NCBI GenBank assembly: GCA_016190145.1
Contig: JACPRD010000115.1
Span: forward strand, 1 to 59,100
From: Planctomycetota bacterium
GTDB taxonomy: Bacteria > Planctomycetota > MHYJ01 > WSZJ01
DNA length: 59,100 bases
Direction of reading: 5' to 3'
In this document: positions 8,636-15,713 of the stretch, in pieces
Layout of the letters: each line of letters starts with the position of its first letter
Numbering within the stretch: position 1 is the first letter of the stretch
The notes under the pieces: model-generated
The model's input: only the letters and a program-made list of their open reading frames with translations
The model's database searches: none
Told to the model about the DNA's origin: nothing
Position numbers and translations under genes: made by a program

Positions 8636-8926
8636 GGGTCCAGTTGCACGAGCAAACCTTCTCAGGCTGAGAAGAAACAGCAGACCCCGAAGAACGCCAA
8701 TCCGAAGAACGCTTCCAACCCTGCCACCCAGCCCTACCAGCCCTCGGGCAGCCACGACGAGGCGCTCACGGTGGACCGTTCGGCGAATCTCGGCGACAAG
8801 TGGGGCAACCTGCCCGACCGCCTCCGGGACGAGCTGAGCCAGGCGGAGGACGATTTCCGGAACGCGAAGGGCGAGTACGGCCAGAAGCTCCGGGAGTATT
8901 CGAGGGTGGTGGGTTCGACGGAATAG
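8636..8926 (+). pseudogene. C-terminal module of paralog 2, in frame after TGA
   Basis: 96 sense codons, in the same frame as the upstream CDS, encode a linker (starting GSSCTSKPSQAEKKQQ) and the conserved C-terminal module. A stretch of 28 residues beginning ANLGDKWG is identical to paralog 1, although 16 of the 28 codons differ. There is no ATG, and no GTG before the conserved block, so independent initiation is unlikely. The frame ends at TAG 8924-8926. Labelled pseudogene for want of a better type; translational readthrough would make it part of one 234-codon gene. Confidence 0.65.
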
Positions 8927-8947
8927 GGACCGAAGATCCGCCAGCGC

Positions 8948-8981
8948 CGCCCGCGCGGGCCCTTCGGGGCAGGCGCGGGCG
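8948..8981 (+). terminator. strong GC hairpin, possible terminator or attenuator
   Basis: A perfect nine-base stem (CGCCCGCGC with GCGCGGGCG) encloses a GC-rich loop and is followed by ATTT. The T tract is short, so termination may be partial. It separates paralog 2 from the cyclase-fold gene. Confidence 0.4.
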
Positions 8982-9002
8982 ATTTCATAAGGGAGTCGAC
9001 CG

Positions 9003-10079
9003 GTGACGCACCTGAACCGCCGCGAGTTCCTTCTGCAGGCCGCGGGTCTCGCCGGCCTGCCGCTCCTGGGCGCGACCTCGAGACTGTTCGCCGAAGACAA
9101 GCCCGGCACGCCGCCGCCCATCGAGCGCAAGAACCTCATCACGGCGGAGCAGCTGGCGGCGACGAAGAAGGGGCTGGACTGGCTTCAGAAGCACCAGGCG
9201 CCGCAGGGATCGTTCGGAAGCGGCGTGCAGGTGGCGGTGACGGCGCTGGCGGGGTGCGCGTTCATGGCGGAGGGGCACCTGCCGGGCCGCGGGAAGCACG
9301 GGGTGGCGATCCAGAAGGCGCTGGACTACATCCTGAAGTGTTCGAAGAACTCGCGTCGCGGGTACATCACGGAGCTGAACGGGGAGCAGTCGCGGATGCA
9401 CGGGCACGGGTTCGCGGCGATGTTCCTGGGCGAGGCGTACGGGATGATGAGCGTGACGCGGTCCGAGGACGGCGAGAAGATGAAAACGGCGATCAAGAAG
9501 GCCGTGGACGTCATCGAGAAGTCCCAGACGTCGCTGGGCGGGTGGGGCTATCAGCCGGAGCCGACGTACGACGAGGGTTCCGTCACGGTCGCAGAGGTCA
9601 TGGCGCTGCGCTCCTGCCGCAACGCCGGATTCAAGGTCGAGAAGAAGACGATCGACAAGGGGATCGAGTACCTGAAGAAGTCGGCCAACCCGGACGGGTC
9701 GTTCAAGTACTCCCTCCAGGGCGGCGGCGGCGGCGGCACGTTCCCCCTGACGGCGGGCGCGGTCGCCTCGATGCAGATGTTCGGCATCTACGACGCGCCG
9801 CAGGTGAAGAAGGGGCTGGAGTTCCTGAAGAAGTCGCGCGTGCAGCGGCAGGGGGGCTGGGGGCACTACTACTACGGCAACCTCTACGCGACGATGGCGG
9901 CGTACTTCACGGGCGGGCAGACATGGGAGGAGTGGTTCCCGTCGGTGCGCGACGAGTTCATCAAGTCGCAGACGTCCGACGGGTCGTGGTCCGGGGAATA
10001 TGACCAGGCGTACGCGACGTCGTTCGCGGTGCTGACGCTGGCGATTCCGTACCAGTACCTGCCGATCTTCCAGGCCTGA
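9003..10079 (+). CDS. Tat-exported prenyltransferase/squalene-cyclase-fold repeat protein
   Basis: 358 residues. The N-terminus carries a twin-arginine signal (NRREFLLQAAGLAGLPLL), so the folded protein is probably exported by Tat. The remainder is made of alpha-alpha repeats with QW-like motifs: LDWLQKHQAPQGSFG, SLGGWGYQPE, NPDGSFKY, QGGWGHYYYG and TSDGSWSGEY. These match the squalene/prenyltransferase (A/A)6 barrel superfamily. The DxDD acid motif of true squalene-hopene cyclases is not seen, so enzyme activity is doubtful. A GTG start with GGGAG upstream fits the Tat signal. Related proteins occur in large numbers in Planctomycetes beside DUF4175 or MoxR genes (recall, unverified). It ends the envelope cluster. 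Confidence 0.85.
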   Translation: MTHLNRREFLLQAAGLAGLPLLGATSRLFAEDKPGTPPPIERKNLITAEQLAATKKGLDWLQKHQAPQGSFGSGVQVAVTALAGCAFMAEGHLPGRGKHGVAIQKALDYILKCSKNSRRGYITELNGEQSRMHGHGFAAMFLGEAYGMMSVTRSEDGEKMKTAIKKAVDVIEKSQTSLGGWGYQPEPTYDEGSVTVAEVMALRSCRNAGFKVEKKTIDKGIEYLKKSANPDGSFKYSLQGGGGGGTFPLTAGAVASMQMFGIYDAPQVKKGLEFLKKSRVQRQGGWGHYYYGNLYATMAAYFTGGQTWEEWFPSVRDEFIKSQTSDGSWSGEYDQAYATSFAVLTLAIPYQYLPIFQA

Positions 10080-10176
10080 GAACGAGGGCGAATCCGATCT
10101 GCGGGGCGGTCGGACCTCGCGCGCTGCGCGCGCTCGCCCCGACCGCCCCTGCGATCGTATTCGCCCTCGTTCTCAG
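10076..10176. repeat. 101-bp near-perfect hairpin at the end of the cyclase-fold gene
   Basis: The outer arms (10076-10093 and 10159-10176) are perfect 18-base inverted repeats containing GAGAACGAGGGCGAAT; the left arm includes the TGA stop codon. A second paired block inside (GGGGCGGTCGG with CCGACCGCCCC) and a GC-only tip extend the stem. No T tract follows. It could end transcription from either side or be an intergenic palindromic element. Confidence 0.7.
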
Positions 10177-10225
10177 GAGGGCTCGATTCGACGGAGCTTG
10201 AACTCAACGGATTCGGAGATGCTTC

Positions 10226-11527
10226 ATGGAGACGTCGCAAGGGAGGCGCCTTGCTTTCCTGCCCGGAACCATCCTCGCGTCGCTCTTTTTCGTCCTGGGC
10301 CTTCTTTCGGTGGCCGAGCCGCCGAAGGCTACGGATAAGCCATATGCGGGGCGGCGGGCGCGGATCCAGGCGGCGGTCGGGGAGGGACTCGCGCTCGTTC
10401 CGGCCGCGCCGGCGTCGAAGAAGTTCCGGCAGGACAACGACTTCTACTATCTGACGGGCGGGGACTGGCCCGACGCGGTGCTCGCGCTGACGAAGGAGGG
10501 CGCGTGGCTTTTCCACGGCGAGGCGCACGACGCCCTCGAGCCCGTCGCCTTCTTCGATCCAGGTCCGGCAGGATTCACGTCCGTCGCCCCGCGGGCGCGG
10601 CTCGGCCTCGCGGTCGGGCGGTACGAGACGGACCTCCGGCTCATGACGGGCGCCGAGGAGTATTACTCGGCCCCGAACGTCCCCGGCAAGCCCCGCGACT
10701 TCGCGCAGCCGTTCGTCCGCGCCGCCGAGCGTCAGAAACTCGCACGGGATCTGCGCCGCGAGTTCCCCAAAGCCCGCGTGAAACCCCTTCAGCAAGAAGT
10801 CTCCCGCCTGCGCCTCGTCAAGGACGAGGGGGAGATCCAGCTTCTGAAGCGCGCCGCGAAGGTCACGGGCGACGCGCTTTCGGAGGCGATCGCGCGCGCC
10901 AAGCCGGGCATGCGCGAGCGCGAGTTCCAGCGGCTGGTGGAGCAGGGCTACCTCGACCGCGGGGCGGAGTGGATCGCGTTTCCGACGATCGTGGGAAGCG
11001 GTCGGAACGGGACGGTCATTCACTACACTGAGAATTTGGGAAAGCTCGGGGAGGGAGAGCTGGTCGTGTGCGACACCGGGGCGGAGATCGAACATTACGC
11101 GAGCGACGTTACGCGGACGTTCCCGGCGGGGGGAAAGTTTACGAAGCGGCAGCGCGAGGTTTACGAAACGGTGCTGGAGGCGCAGCTGGCCGGAATCCGG
11201 GCGGTCCGTCCCGGGGAGACGCTTCTCGGAATCGATGCCGTCGCGCGCGCCGTGCTGAACGAGAAGGGCTTCGCGGGGAAGATGCCGCACTACACGTGCC
11301 ACTGGGTCGGGCTGGCGGTGCACGACGCGGGGGACTACAACGCGAAGCTGGTTCCGGGGATGGTGCTGACGGTGGAGCCGGGAATCTATCTCGAGGACGA
11401 GGGGATCGGGGTGCGGATCGAGGACGTGCTCCTGGTGACGGAGGACGGCGCGGTGAACCTCACGGGCTGGATTCCGAAGACGGTGGAGGATCTGGAGAAA
11501 ATCGCGGGGTCGAAGGCGGAGAAATGA
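10226..11527 (+). CDS. exported M24 metallopeptidase (Xaa-Pro aminopeptidase-like)
   Basis: 433 residues. An N-terminal hydrophobic segment (about 13-30, FLPGTILASLFFVLGLL) suggests export. The aminopeptidase-P N-domain follows, then the pita-bread catalytic domain with all five metal ligands visible: Asp in CDTGAE, Asp in SDVTRTF, His in HWVGLAVHD, Glu in TVEPGIY and Glu in RIEDVLL. It should remove N-terminal residues preceding proline in the periplasm. The ATG has GGAG seven bases upstream. Its stop overlaps the PAP2 start (ATGA). Confidence 0.88.
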   Translation: METSQGRRLAFLPGTILASLFFVLGLLSVAEPPKATDKPYAGRRARIQAAVGEGLALVPAAPASKKFRQDNDFYYLTGGDWPDAVLALTKEGAWLFHGEAHDALEPVAFFDPGPAGFTSVAPRARLGLAVGRYETDLRLMTGAEEYYSAPNVPGKPRDFAQPFVRAAERQKLARDLRREFPKARVKPLQQEVSRLRLVKDEGEIQLLKRAAKVTGDALSEAIARAKPGMREREFQRLVEQGYLDRGAEWIAFPTIVGSGRNGTVIHYTENLGKLGEGELVVCDTGAEIEHYASDVTRTFPAGGKFTKRQREVYETVLEAQLAGIRAVRPGETLLGIDAVARAVLNEKGFAGKMPHYTCHWVGLAVHDAGDYNAKLVPGMVLTVEPGIYLEDEGIGVRIEDVLLVTEDGAVNLTGWIPKTVEDLEKIAGSKAEK

Positions 11528-12153
11528 GCTTCCGCCTCCGGGTCGGGGCCTTCGTCGGGGCCTGCCTGCTCACCGCGATCGTCTGGCCTGCCGACGCCCG
11601 GGTCTCGAACTGGTTCGAGGATCACCGGGTGGGCGGGCTCAACTCGGCGGTTCTCGCGGCCACGAGCGCCTGGACGCTGGGGATCTTCGTGGCGCTGGGG
11701 ACGGGGTGGCTGGCCTCGCGGAAGCGCTGGATCGAGGCGGGAGCGGTGCCGGTCGTGACCGGGGTCACGCTGGGCATCGGGTCGCTCCTCAAGGTGGCGA
11801 TCGGCCGGCGGCGGCCGTACGAGTCCCTCCAGGATTTCGTCGCGCTCACGACGGCCGACGACGCCTCGTTCCCGAGCAACCACACGAGCGGCGCGTTCGC
11901 CGCGTGCCTGATGCTCGCCGTTTTCGTCCCGCGCGGCCGTCCGCTGTTCGTGGCCTTCGCCGCGTTCATCGCGTTTACGCGCCTGTACGTCGGGGTCCAC
12001 TATGCCTCCGACATCTGCGGCGGGCTGGCGCTGGCACTGGGGACGACGACGGCGGCGCTGTATGTGATCCGGGATCGGGTCGTTCGTCCCGGTGGGAAGC
12101 CACCCTTCGACTCGCCCTGCGGGCTCGCTCAGGGTTGGAGCCATAAGCCATAG
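11524..12153 (+). CDS. PAP2-family membrane phosphatase
   Basis: 209 residues with several membrane helices and the three phosphatase motifs: KVAIGRRRP (K-x6-RP), PSNHTSG (PSGH-like) and TRLYVGVHYASD (SR-x5-H-x3-D). It probably dephosphorylates a lipid phosphate such as undecaprenyl pyrophosphate at the membrane surface. The ATG overlaps the peptidase stop. The last ~20 residues (from about GGKPPFDSP) are encoded by intergenic repeat DNA (12103-12153) and the stop codon lies in a heptamer array, so the natural C-terminus may have been replaced. Confidence 0.85.
   Translation: MSFRLRVGAFVGACLLTAIVWPADARVSNWFEDHRVGGLNSAVLAATSAWTLGIFVALGTGWLASRKRWIEAGAVPVVTGVTLGIGSLLKVAIGRRRPYESLQDFVALTTADDASFPSNHTSGAFAACLMLAVFVPRGRPLFVAFAAFIAFTRLYVGVHYASDICGGLALALGTTTAALYVIRDRVVRPGGKPPFDSPCGLAQGWSHKP
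12103..12134. repeat. REP-like palindrome inside the 3' end of the PAP2 gene
   Basis: An imperfect palindrome starting CCCTTCGACTCGCCC and ending GGGCTCGCTCAGGG. Palindromes of this form are common scattered intergenic repeats in many GC-rich genomes. Here it forms the C-terminal codons of the PAP2 gene. Confidence 0.5.
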
Positions 12154-12167
12154 GCCATAAGCCATAA
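12140..12167. repeat. heptamer array (GCCATAA)4
   Basis: Four consecutive units GCCATAA, GCCATAG, GCCATAA, GCCATAA. The PAP2 stop codon TAG falls in the second unit. Same seven-base period as arrays at 1-35, 37974-38211 and 49036-49077. Confidence 0.7.
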
Positions 12168-12169
12168 GC

Positions 12170-12213
12170 GGCGCGCTTCGCGCGCCACAGGGGGCGGATG
12201 GGGCTTCAGCCCC
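12170..12213. other. two small hairpins between the PAP2 gene and manA
   Basis: Two adjacent stem-loops: GGCGCGC with GCGCGCC (12170-12186) and GGGGC-TTCA-GCCCC (12200-12213). Neither is followed by a T tract. They may help end PAP2 transcripts before the manA promoter. Confidence 0.4.
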
Positions 12214-12262
12214 AGCTTCCACACCGCGAATCGGAAACCGTACCCATCTCCGGCTCATCGGA

Positions 12263-12268
12263 TATCAT
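12263..12268 (+). promoter_or_regulatory. -10 element for manA, leaderless configuration
   Basis: TATCAT lies nine bases before the manA ATG and no Shine-Dalgarno is present. Transcription starting 6-8 bases after the hexamer would leave almost no leader. Confidence 0.45.
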
Positions 12269-12277
12269 TCCGCCGCG

Positions 12278-13294
12278 ATGCCCCCCTTCCCCAGAGCCCC
12301 GCTCCGCTTCCGCGAAATCCTCGTCGAAAAGCCCTGGGGCGGCCGCCGGCTCGGGGCGCTGTTCGGAAAGAAACTCCCCGCGAAAAAGCCCATCGGCGAA
12401 GCCTGGGAGGTCTCCAATCGTGCGGGCGCCGTCAGCGTCGTCGCCGACGGACCCTTCAAGGGAAAATCCCTGACCGCCCTCCTGGAAAAAAACGCCGTCG
12501 AGATCCTCGGGCGGGACATCGCCGGGGGATGGCGCGGCAATTTCCCGCTTCTCGTGAAATTCGTCGAGGCCGCCACGCCGCTTTCGATCCAGGTGCACCC
12601 GAGCGACGAGTTCGCGGCGATCGCGGACGGGGAGGGGACGCCGGGGAAGATCGAGGCGTGGGTGGTGATGGCGGCGGGGCCGAAGGCGCGGCTGTACAAG
12701 GGGCTGATTCCGGGGATGACGCGGGAGAAGTTCCAGGCGGCGCTGGAGAAGGGCGAGGCGGGGGGGTGCCTGAACGTGTTTCCGCTCTCGGATGGCGACG
12801 TGATCCTGATGCCGCCCGGCACGGTGCACTCCGCGGAGGACGTGGTGTTCGCGGAGTTCCAGCAGAACTCGGACACGACGTACCGGCTATGGGACTGGGG
12901 GCGGAAGCGGGACGTGCAGCTGGAGAAGGGGCTGGCGGCGATCGACTATCACACGACGGGGCTGGCGAAGTGCAAGCCGGCGGAGGTGCGGGAGAACCTG
13001 CGGACGTTCGACAAGATCAAGGCGAAGCGTGGGAGCGGGAAGCTGAAGCGCGAGGTGCTGGTGTGGTGCCAGCGGTTCGTGCTGGAGGCGCTGGGGCTGC
13101 AGGGGCGGTGCACGTTCACGGGGGATCCGACGCGGTTCTATCTCGTGATGGCGGCGGAGGGGCAGGGGGAGTTCCGCGTCGACAAGAAGGCGTACAAGTG
13201 GAAGAAGGGGCAGACCTTTCTGATGCCCGCGGCGATGGGGGAGTACGAGATCACCTCGCGGTCGGGGCGGCTTTTCTGGTGCTACGTTCCTTGA
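12278..13294 (+). CDS. manA: mannose-6-phosphate isomerase, class I
   Basis: 338 residues. Type I phosphomannose isomerase interconverts mannose-6-phosphate and fructose-6-phosphate with zinc. Visible family motifs are VEKPWGG near the N-terminus, EAWEVSN, the metal-site motif SIQVHPSDE (about residues 106-114), the PPGTVHS loop and EFQQNSDTTYRLWDWGR. The length fits the compact Bacillus-type enzyme. The product feeds GDP-mannose or fructose-6-phosphate metabolism; a GT87-type mannosyltransferase candidate is encoded nearby on the other strand. The ATG has no Shine-Dalgarno but has a -10-like hexamer just upstream. The M20 peptidase starts two bases after its stop. Confidence 0.9.
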   Translation: MPPFPRAPLRFREILVEKPWGGRRLGALFGKKLPAKKPIGEAWEVSNRAGAVSVVADGPFKGKSLTALLEKNAVEILGRDIAGGWRGNFPLLVKFVEAATPLSIQVHPSDEFAAIADGEGTPGKIEAWVVMAAGPKARLYKGLIPGMTREKFQAALEKGEAGGCLNVFPLSDGDVILMPPGTVHSAEDVVFAEFQQNSDTTYRLWDWGRKRDVQLEKGLAAIDYHTTGLAKCKPAEVRENLRTFDKIKAKRGSGKLKREVLVWCQRFVLEALGLQGRCTFTGDPTRFYLVMAAEGQGEFRVDKKAYKWKKGQTFLMPAAMGEYEITSRSGRLFWCYVP

Positions 13295-13296
13295 GC

Positions 13297-14460
13297 ATGC
13301 GCGAAGCGGCGGAGGCGCTGTTCCCGCGCGCGCTGGACTTCGCGCAGCGGCTCGTGCGGACGCCGTCGATGCCGGGGGCGGAGGAGGCGGTGGCGCGGCT
13401 GGTGCTGCGCGAGATGCAGGAGCTGGGGTACGACGCCGTCGAGCTGGACGGGGCGGGGAACGTGGTGGGGACGGTGAAGGGCGGCGCGGGGCCAGTGCTG
13501 ATGCTGAACGGGCACATGGACCACGTTTCGCCGGGGGAAGAGGCGGCGTGGTCGCGCGGCGGGCCGTTCGGGGGCGCCGTGGACGGCGGGCGGCTGTGGG
13601 GGCGCGGGGCGACGGACATGAAGGGAGCGCTCGCGCTGATGGTGTACGCGGGGGCGGCGCTGAAGGCGGCGGGGGTGGCGCCGGCGGGCGACGTGATAGT
13701 GGCGGCGGTGGTGATGGAGGAGACCGGCGGGCTGGGGACGCGGTACCTGCTCGCGCACGGGCGGCGGCCGGATCTCGTGGTAGTAGGCGAGCCGACGGAC
13801 GGGCAGATCCGGGTCGGGCATCGCGGGCGGCTCGCCGTGTGGGTGACGTTCCGCGGGAAGGCGGGGCACGCGTCGATGCCGGCGAAGGCGCGGAATCCGA
13901 ACTACGCGGCGGCGAAGTTCCTCGCGAAGCTGGAGAAGGCGTTGGCGAAGCTGCCGCGGCACCCCGTGCTGGGCCCTTCCACGATTGCTCCTACCCTGGT
14001 GCAGGTGGATGCGACCTCCTCGAACGTGATCCCCGGCGCGACGAAGATCTTCCTCGACTGGCGCTCGACGACGGAGCGGCCGGAGGACGCCGCGCGGTGG
14101 CTGAAGAAGCACGTGGGCGGCGCGTTCGAGGTCGATCTGCCGGCGAAGGACTACCGCAGCTACACGGGGCACGAGGAAAAGGCGGTGTCGACGACGCAGG
14201 CGGGGTTCGTGCTGGAGAAGGGGCATCCGCTGGCGAAGCGTGCGGTCGCGGCGGTGAAGGCGGCGACGGGGCGCGCGCCGCGCGTGGGGATCTGGAAGTT
14301 CGCGACGGACGGCCGGCTGACGGCGGCCGCGGGGATTCCGACGATCGGGTACTCGCCGGCGGAGGAAGCGGGGTGCCACGTCACGAACGAGTCGGTGCGC
14401 GTCGCGGCGCTTCGCGCGGGGCTGCGCGTCTACGCGGAGCTGGCCGCCGGCGGAGCCTGA
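13297..14460 (+). CDS. M20-family metallopeptidase/deacylase (ArgE/DapE-like)
   Basis: 387 residues. Two-zinc M20 hydrolase: metal and catalytic motifs NGHMDHVSPG, GRGATDMKGAL, MEETGGLG and VVGEPTDG, with a dimerisation domain insert (about residues 180-290) starting at RGRLAVWVTFRGKAGHAS, and the final ligand region EEAGCHVTNE. Members cleave N-acyl amino acids or dipeptides; sequence alone does not decide between acetylornithine deacetylase, succinyl-diaminopimelate desuccinylase and a dipeptidase. The ATG at 13297 follows the manA stop by two bases, so the two are co-transcribed. The 3' end overlaps the convergent GT87 gene by 31 bases. Confidence 0.85.
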   Translation: MREAAEALFPRALDFAQRLVRTPSMPGAEEAVARLVLREMQELGYDAVELDGAGNVVGTVKGGAGPVLMLNGHMDHVSPGEEAAWSRGGPFGGAVDGGRLWGRGATDMKGALALMVYAGAALKAAGVAPAGDVIVAAVVMEETGGLGTRYLLAHGRRPDLVVVGEPTDGQIRVGHRGRLAVWVTFRGKAGHASMPAKARNPNYAAAKFLAKLEKALAKLPRHPVLGPSTIAPTLVQVDATSSNVIPGATKIFLDWRSTTERPEDAARWLKKHVGGAFEVDLPAKDYRSYTGHEEKAVSTTQAGFVLEKGHPLAKRAVAAVKAATGRAPRVGIWKFATDGRLTAAAGIPTIGYSPAEEAGCHVTNESVRVAALRAGLRVYAELAAGGA

Positions 14461-15713
14461 CGTTCCCGCATCGCAATCCGCCAGCAGCCGATCGCCGCCG
14501 CCAGGCACGACCAGGTGAGGAACCCGAGCGCGCGTGTCCGCGGGTGGGCGATGCCGAGCTGGAGGACCAGCGAAATCCCCATCCAGATGCGGGATTCCTT
14601 CTCGCGGCGGTCCTCCCAGAGGCCCGCGTACGCGGGCAGCAGGATCGCCATGTGAAACGTCCACGCGATCGGCGACAGGAACGTCGTGATCGCGTTCACG
14701 AACGCGAATTCGGAGAGCCGCAGCGGCTCGCCGGCCCGGCGCGCGAGGCACGCGGCCAGCATCATGAGCAGGAGCGGGACCTGGATGACGCGCGCGACGA
14801 GCGCCACGCGGTCCGGCGGCCAGTCGGCGACGTTGACGTGGAAGGGCTTTCCGCTGCGGCCGGCGTTGACGTCCATCAGCGTGCGGGCGAGGAAGGCGTG
14901 GAGCGACTGATTCTGGTAGCGGAACGATTCGCGCAGCTCGAAGAACTTCACGCCCGCGGTCGCGGCCGCGTCGCGACGCCAGGCCTGATGGAGATCGACG
15001 GCGCGGCTCGGGCCCCAGACCGGGACGGCGAGCGCGCAGCAGAGCGCGAATCCAGCGGCGGCGCCGGCGGCGGCCTGCCAGCGGCGCTTCAGGAGAAAAT
15101 AGACGCCCAGAATCCCTGGCATGACCTTGATCGCCGCCGCGAGCCCGACGAGCGCGCCGCCCAGCCACGGCCGGCCGCGCTGCGCGAAATCCACGCCGGC
15201 GAGCGACAGGTAGAGCGTCACGAGCCCGATCTGCCCCATCGTCATCGACGCGATCCAGAAGACCGCCGTCGCGCCCAGCGCGACCAGCGCTTCCGGCGAC
15301 TCCAGCCCCCGCGGCCGGCCGAGCAGGCGGTGCGCGTGCCAGACGCTTCCCAGAAGCGCCGCGCAGGACAGCAGGTGCCAGAGGAGGCAGGCGGCGTCCA
15401 TGGGGAGGAGGGCGAGGGGGGCCATGAGGAGGCCGAAGAAGGGGAGGTAGCGTTTGACGGCGGACTCGGTGCCGCCGCTTCCTTCGCCTTCGTCGTTGCG
15501 GCCTTCTTCTTTCGCCTGGAGGGAGGGGAAGGTGACGGTGTCGGGGGAGGAGGCGGGGGTGTCCTGGTAGGGGTCGCGGCCTTCGAGGACGGCGCGGCCG
15601 GCGCGCCAGAAGCCGTCGAAGTCGGTTTTGCGGGTGTAGGTGCGGCGGACGGCGGTGAAGGCCATGAAGAGGAACACGGCGGCGTAGAGGATGAGGACGC
15701 GGTGTCGGATCAC
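14430..15713 (-). CDS. GT87/DUF2029-type membrane glycosyltransferase
   Basis: 427 residues with many membrane helices. The N-terminal pattern (one helix, then TDFDGFWRAGRAVLEGRDPY) is typical of DUF2029/GT87 polyprenol-phosphate-mannose mannosyltransferases, with the acidic pair placed after the first helix. It would transfer a sugar from a polyprenyl phosphate on the outer face of the inner membrane. Its ATG overlaps the stop of the upstream P-type ATPase (ATGA), so it is co-transcribed with a metal-efflux operon, an unexpected partner. Specificity is inferred from family only. Confidence 0.8.
   Translation of the reverse strand: MIRHRVLILYAAVFLFMAFTAVRRTYTRKTDFDGFWRAGRAVLEGRDPYQDTPASSPDTVTFPSLQAKEEGRNDEGEGSGGTESAVKRYLPFFGLLMAPLALLPMDAACLLWHLLSCAALLGSVWHAHRLLGRPRGLESPEALVALGATAVFWIASMTMGQIGLVTLYLSLAGVDFAQRGRPWLGGALVGLAAAIKVMPGILGVYFLLKRRWQAAAGAAAGFALCCALAVPVWGPSRAVDLHQAWRRDAAATAGVKFFELRESFRYQNQSLHAFLARTLMDVNAGRSGKPFHVNVADWPPDRVALVARVIQVPLLLMMLAACLARRAGEPLRLSEFAFVNAITTFLSPIAWTFHMAILLPAYAGLWEDRREKESRIWMGISLVLQLGIAHPRTRALGFLTWSCLAAAIGCWRIAMRERQAPPAASSA

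Noticed and set aside
8641-8656. Second small hairpin (TTGC-ACGA-GCAA) right after the TGA as the SECIS
   Set aside because: Four-base stem and only 12 bases between TGA and loop; weaker than the hairpin at 8658-8674.
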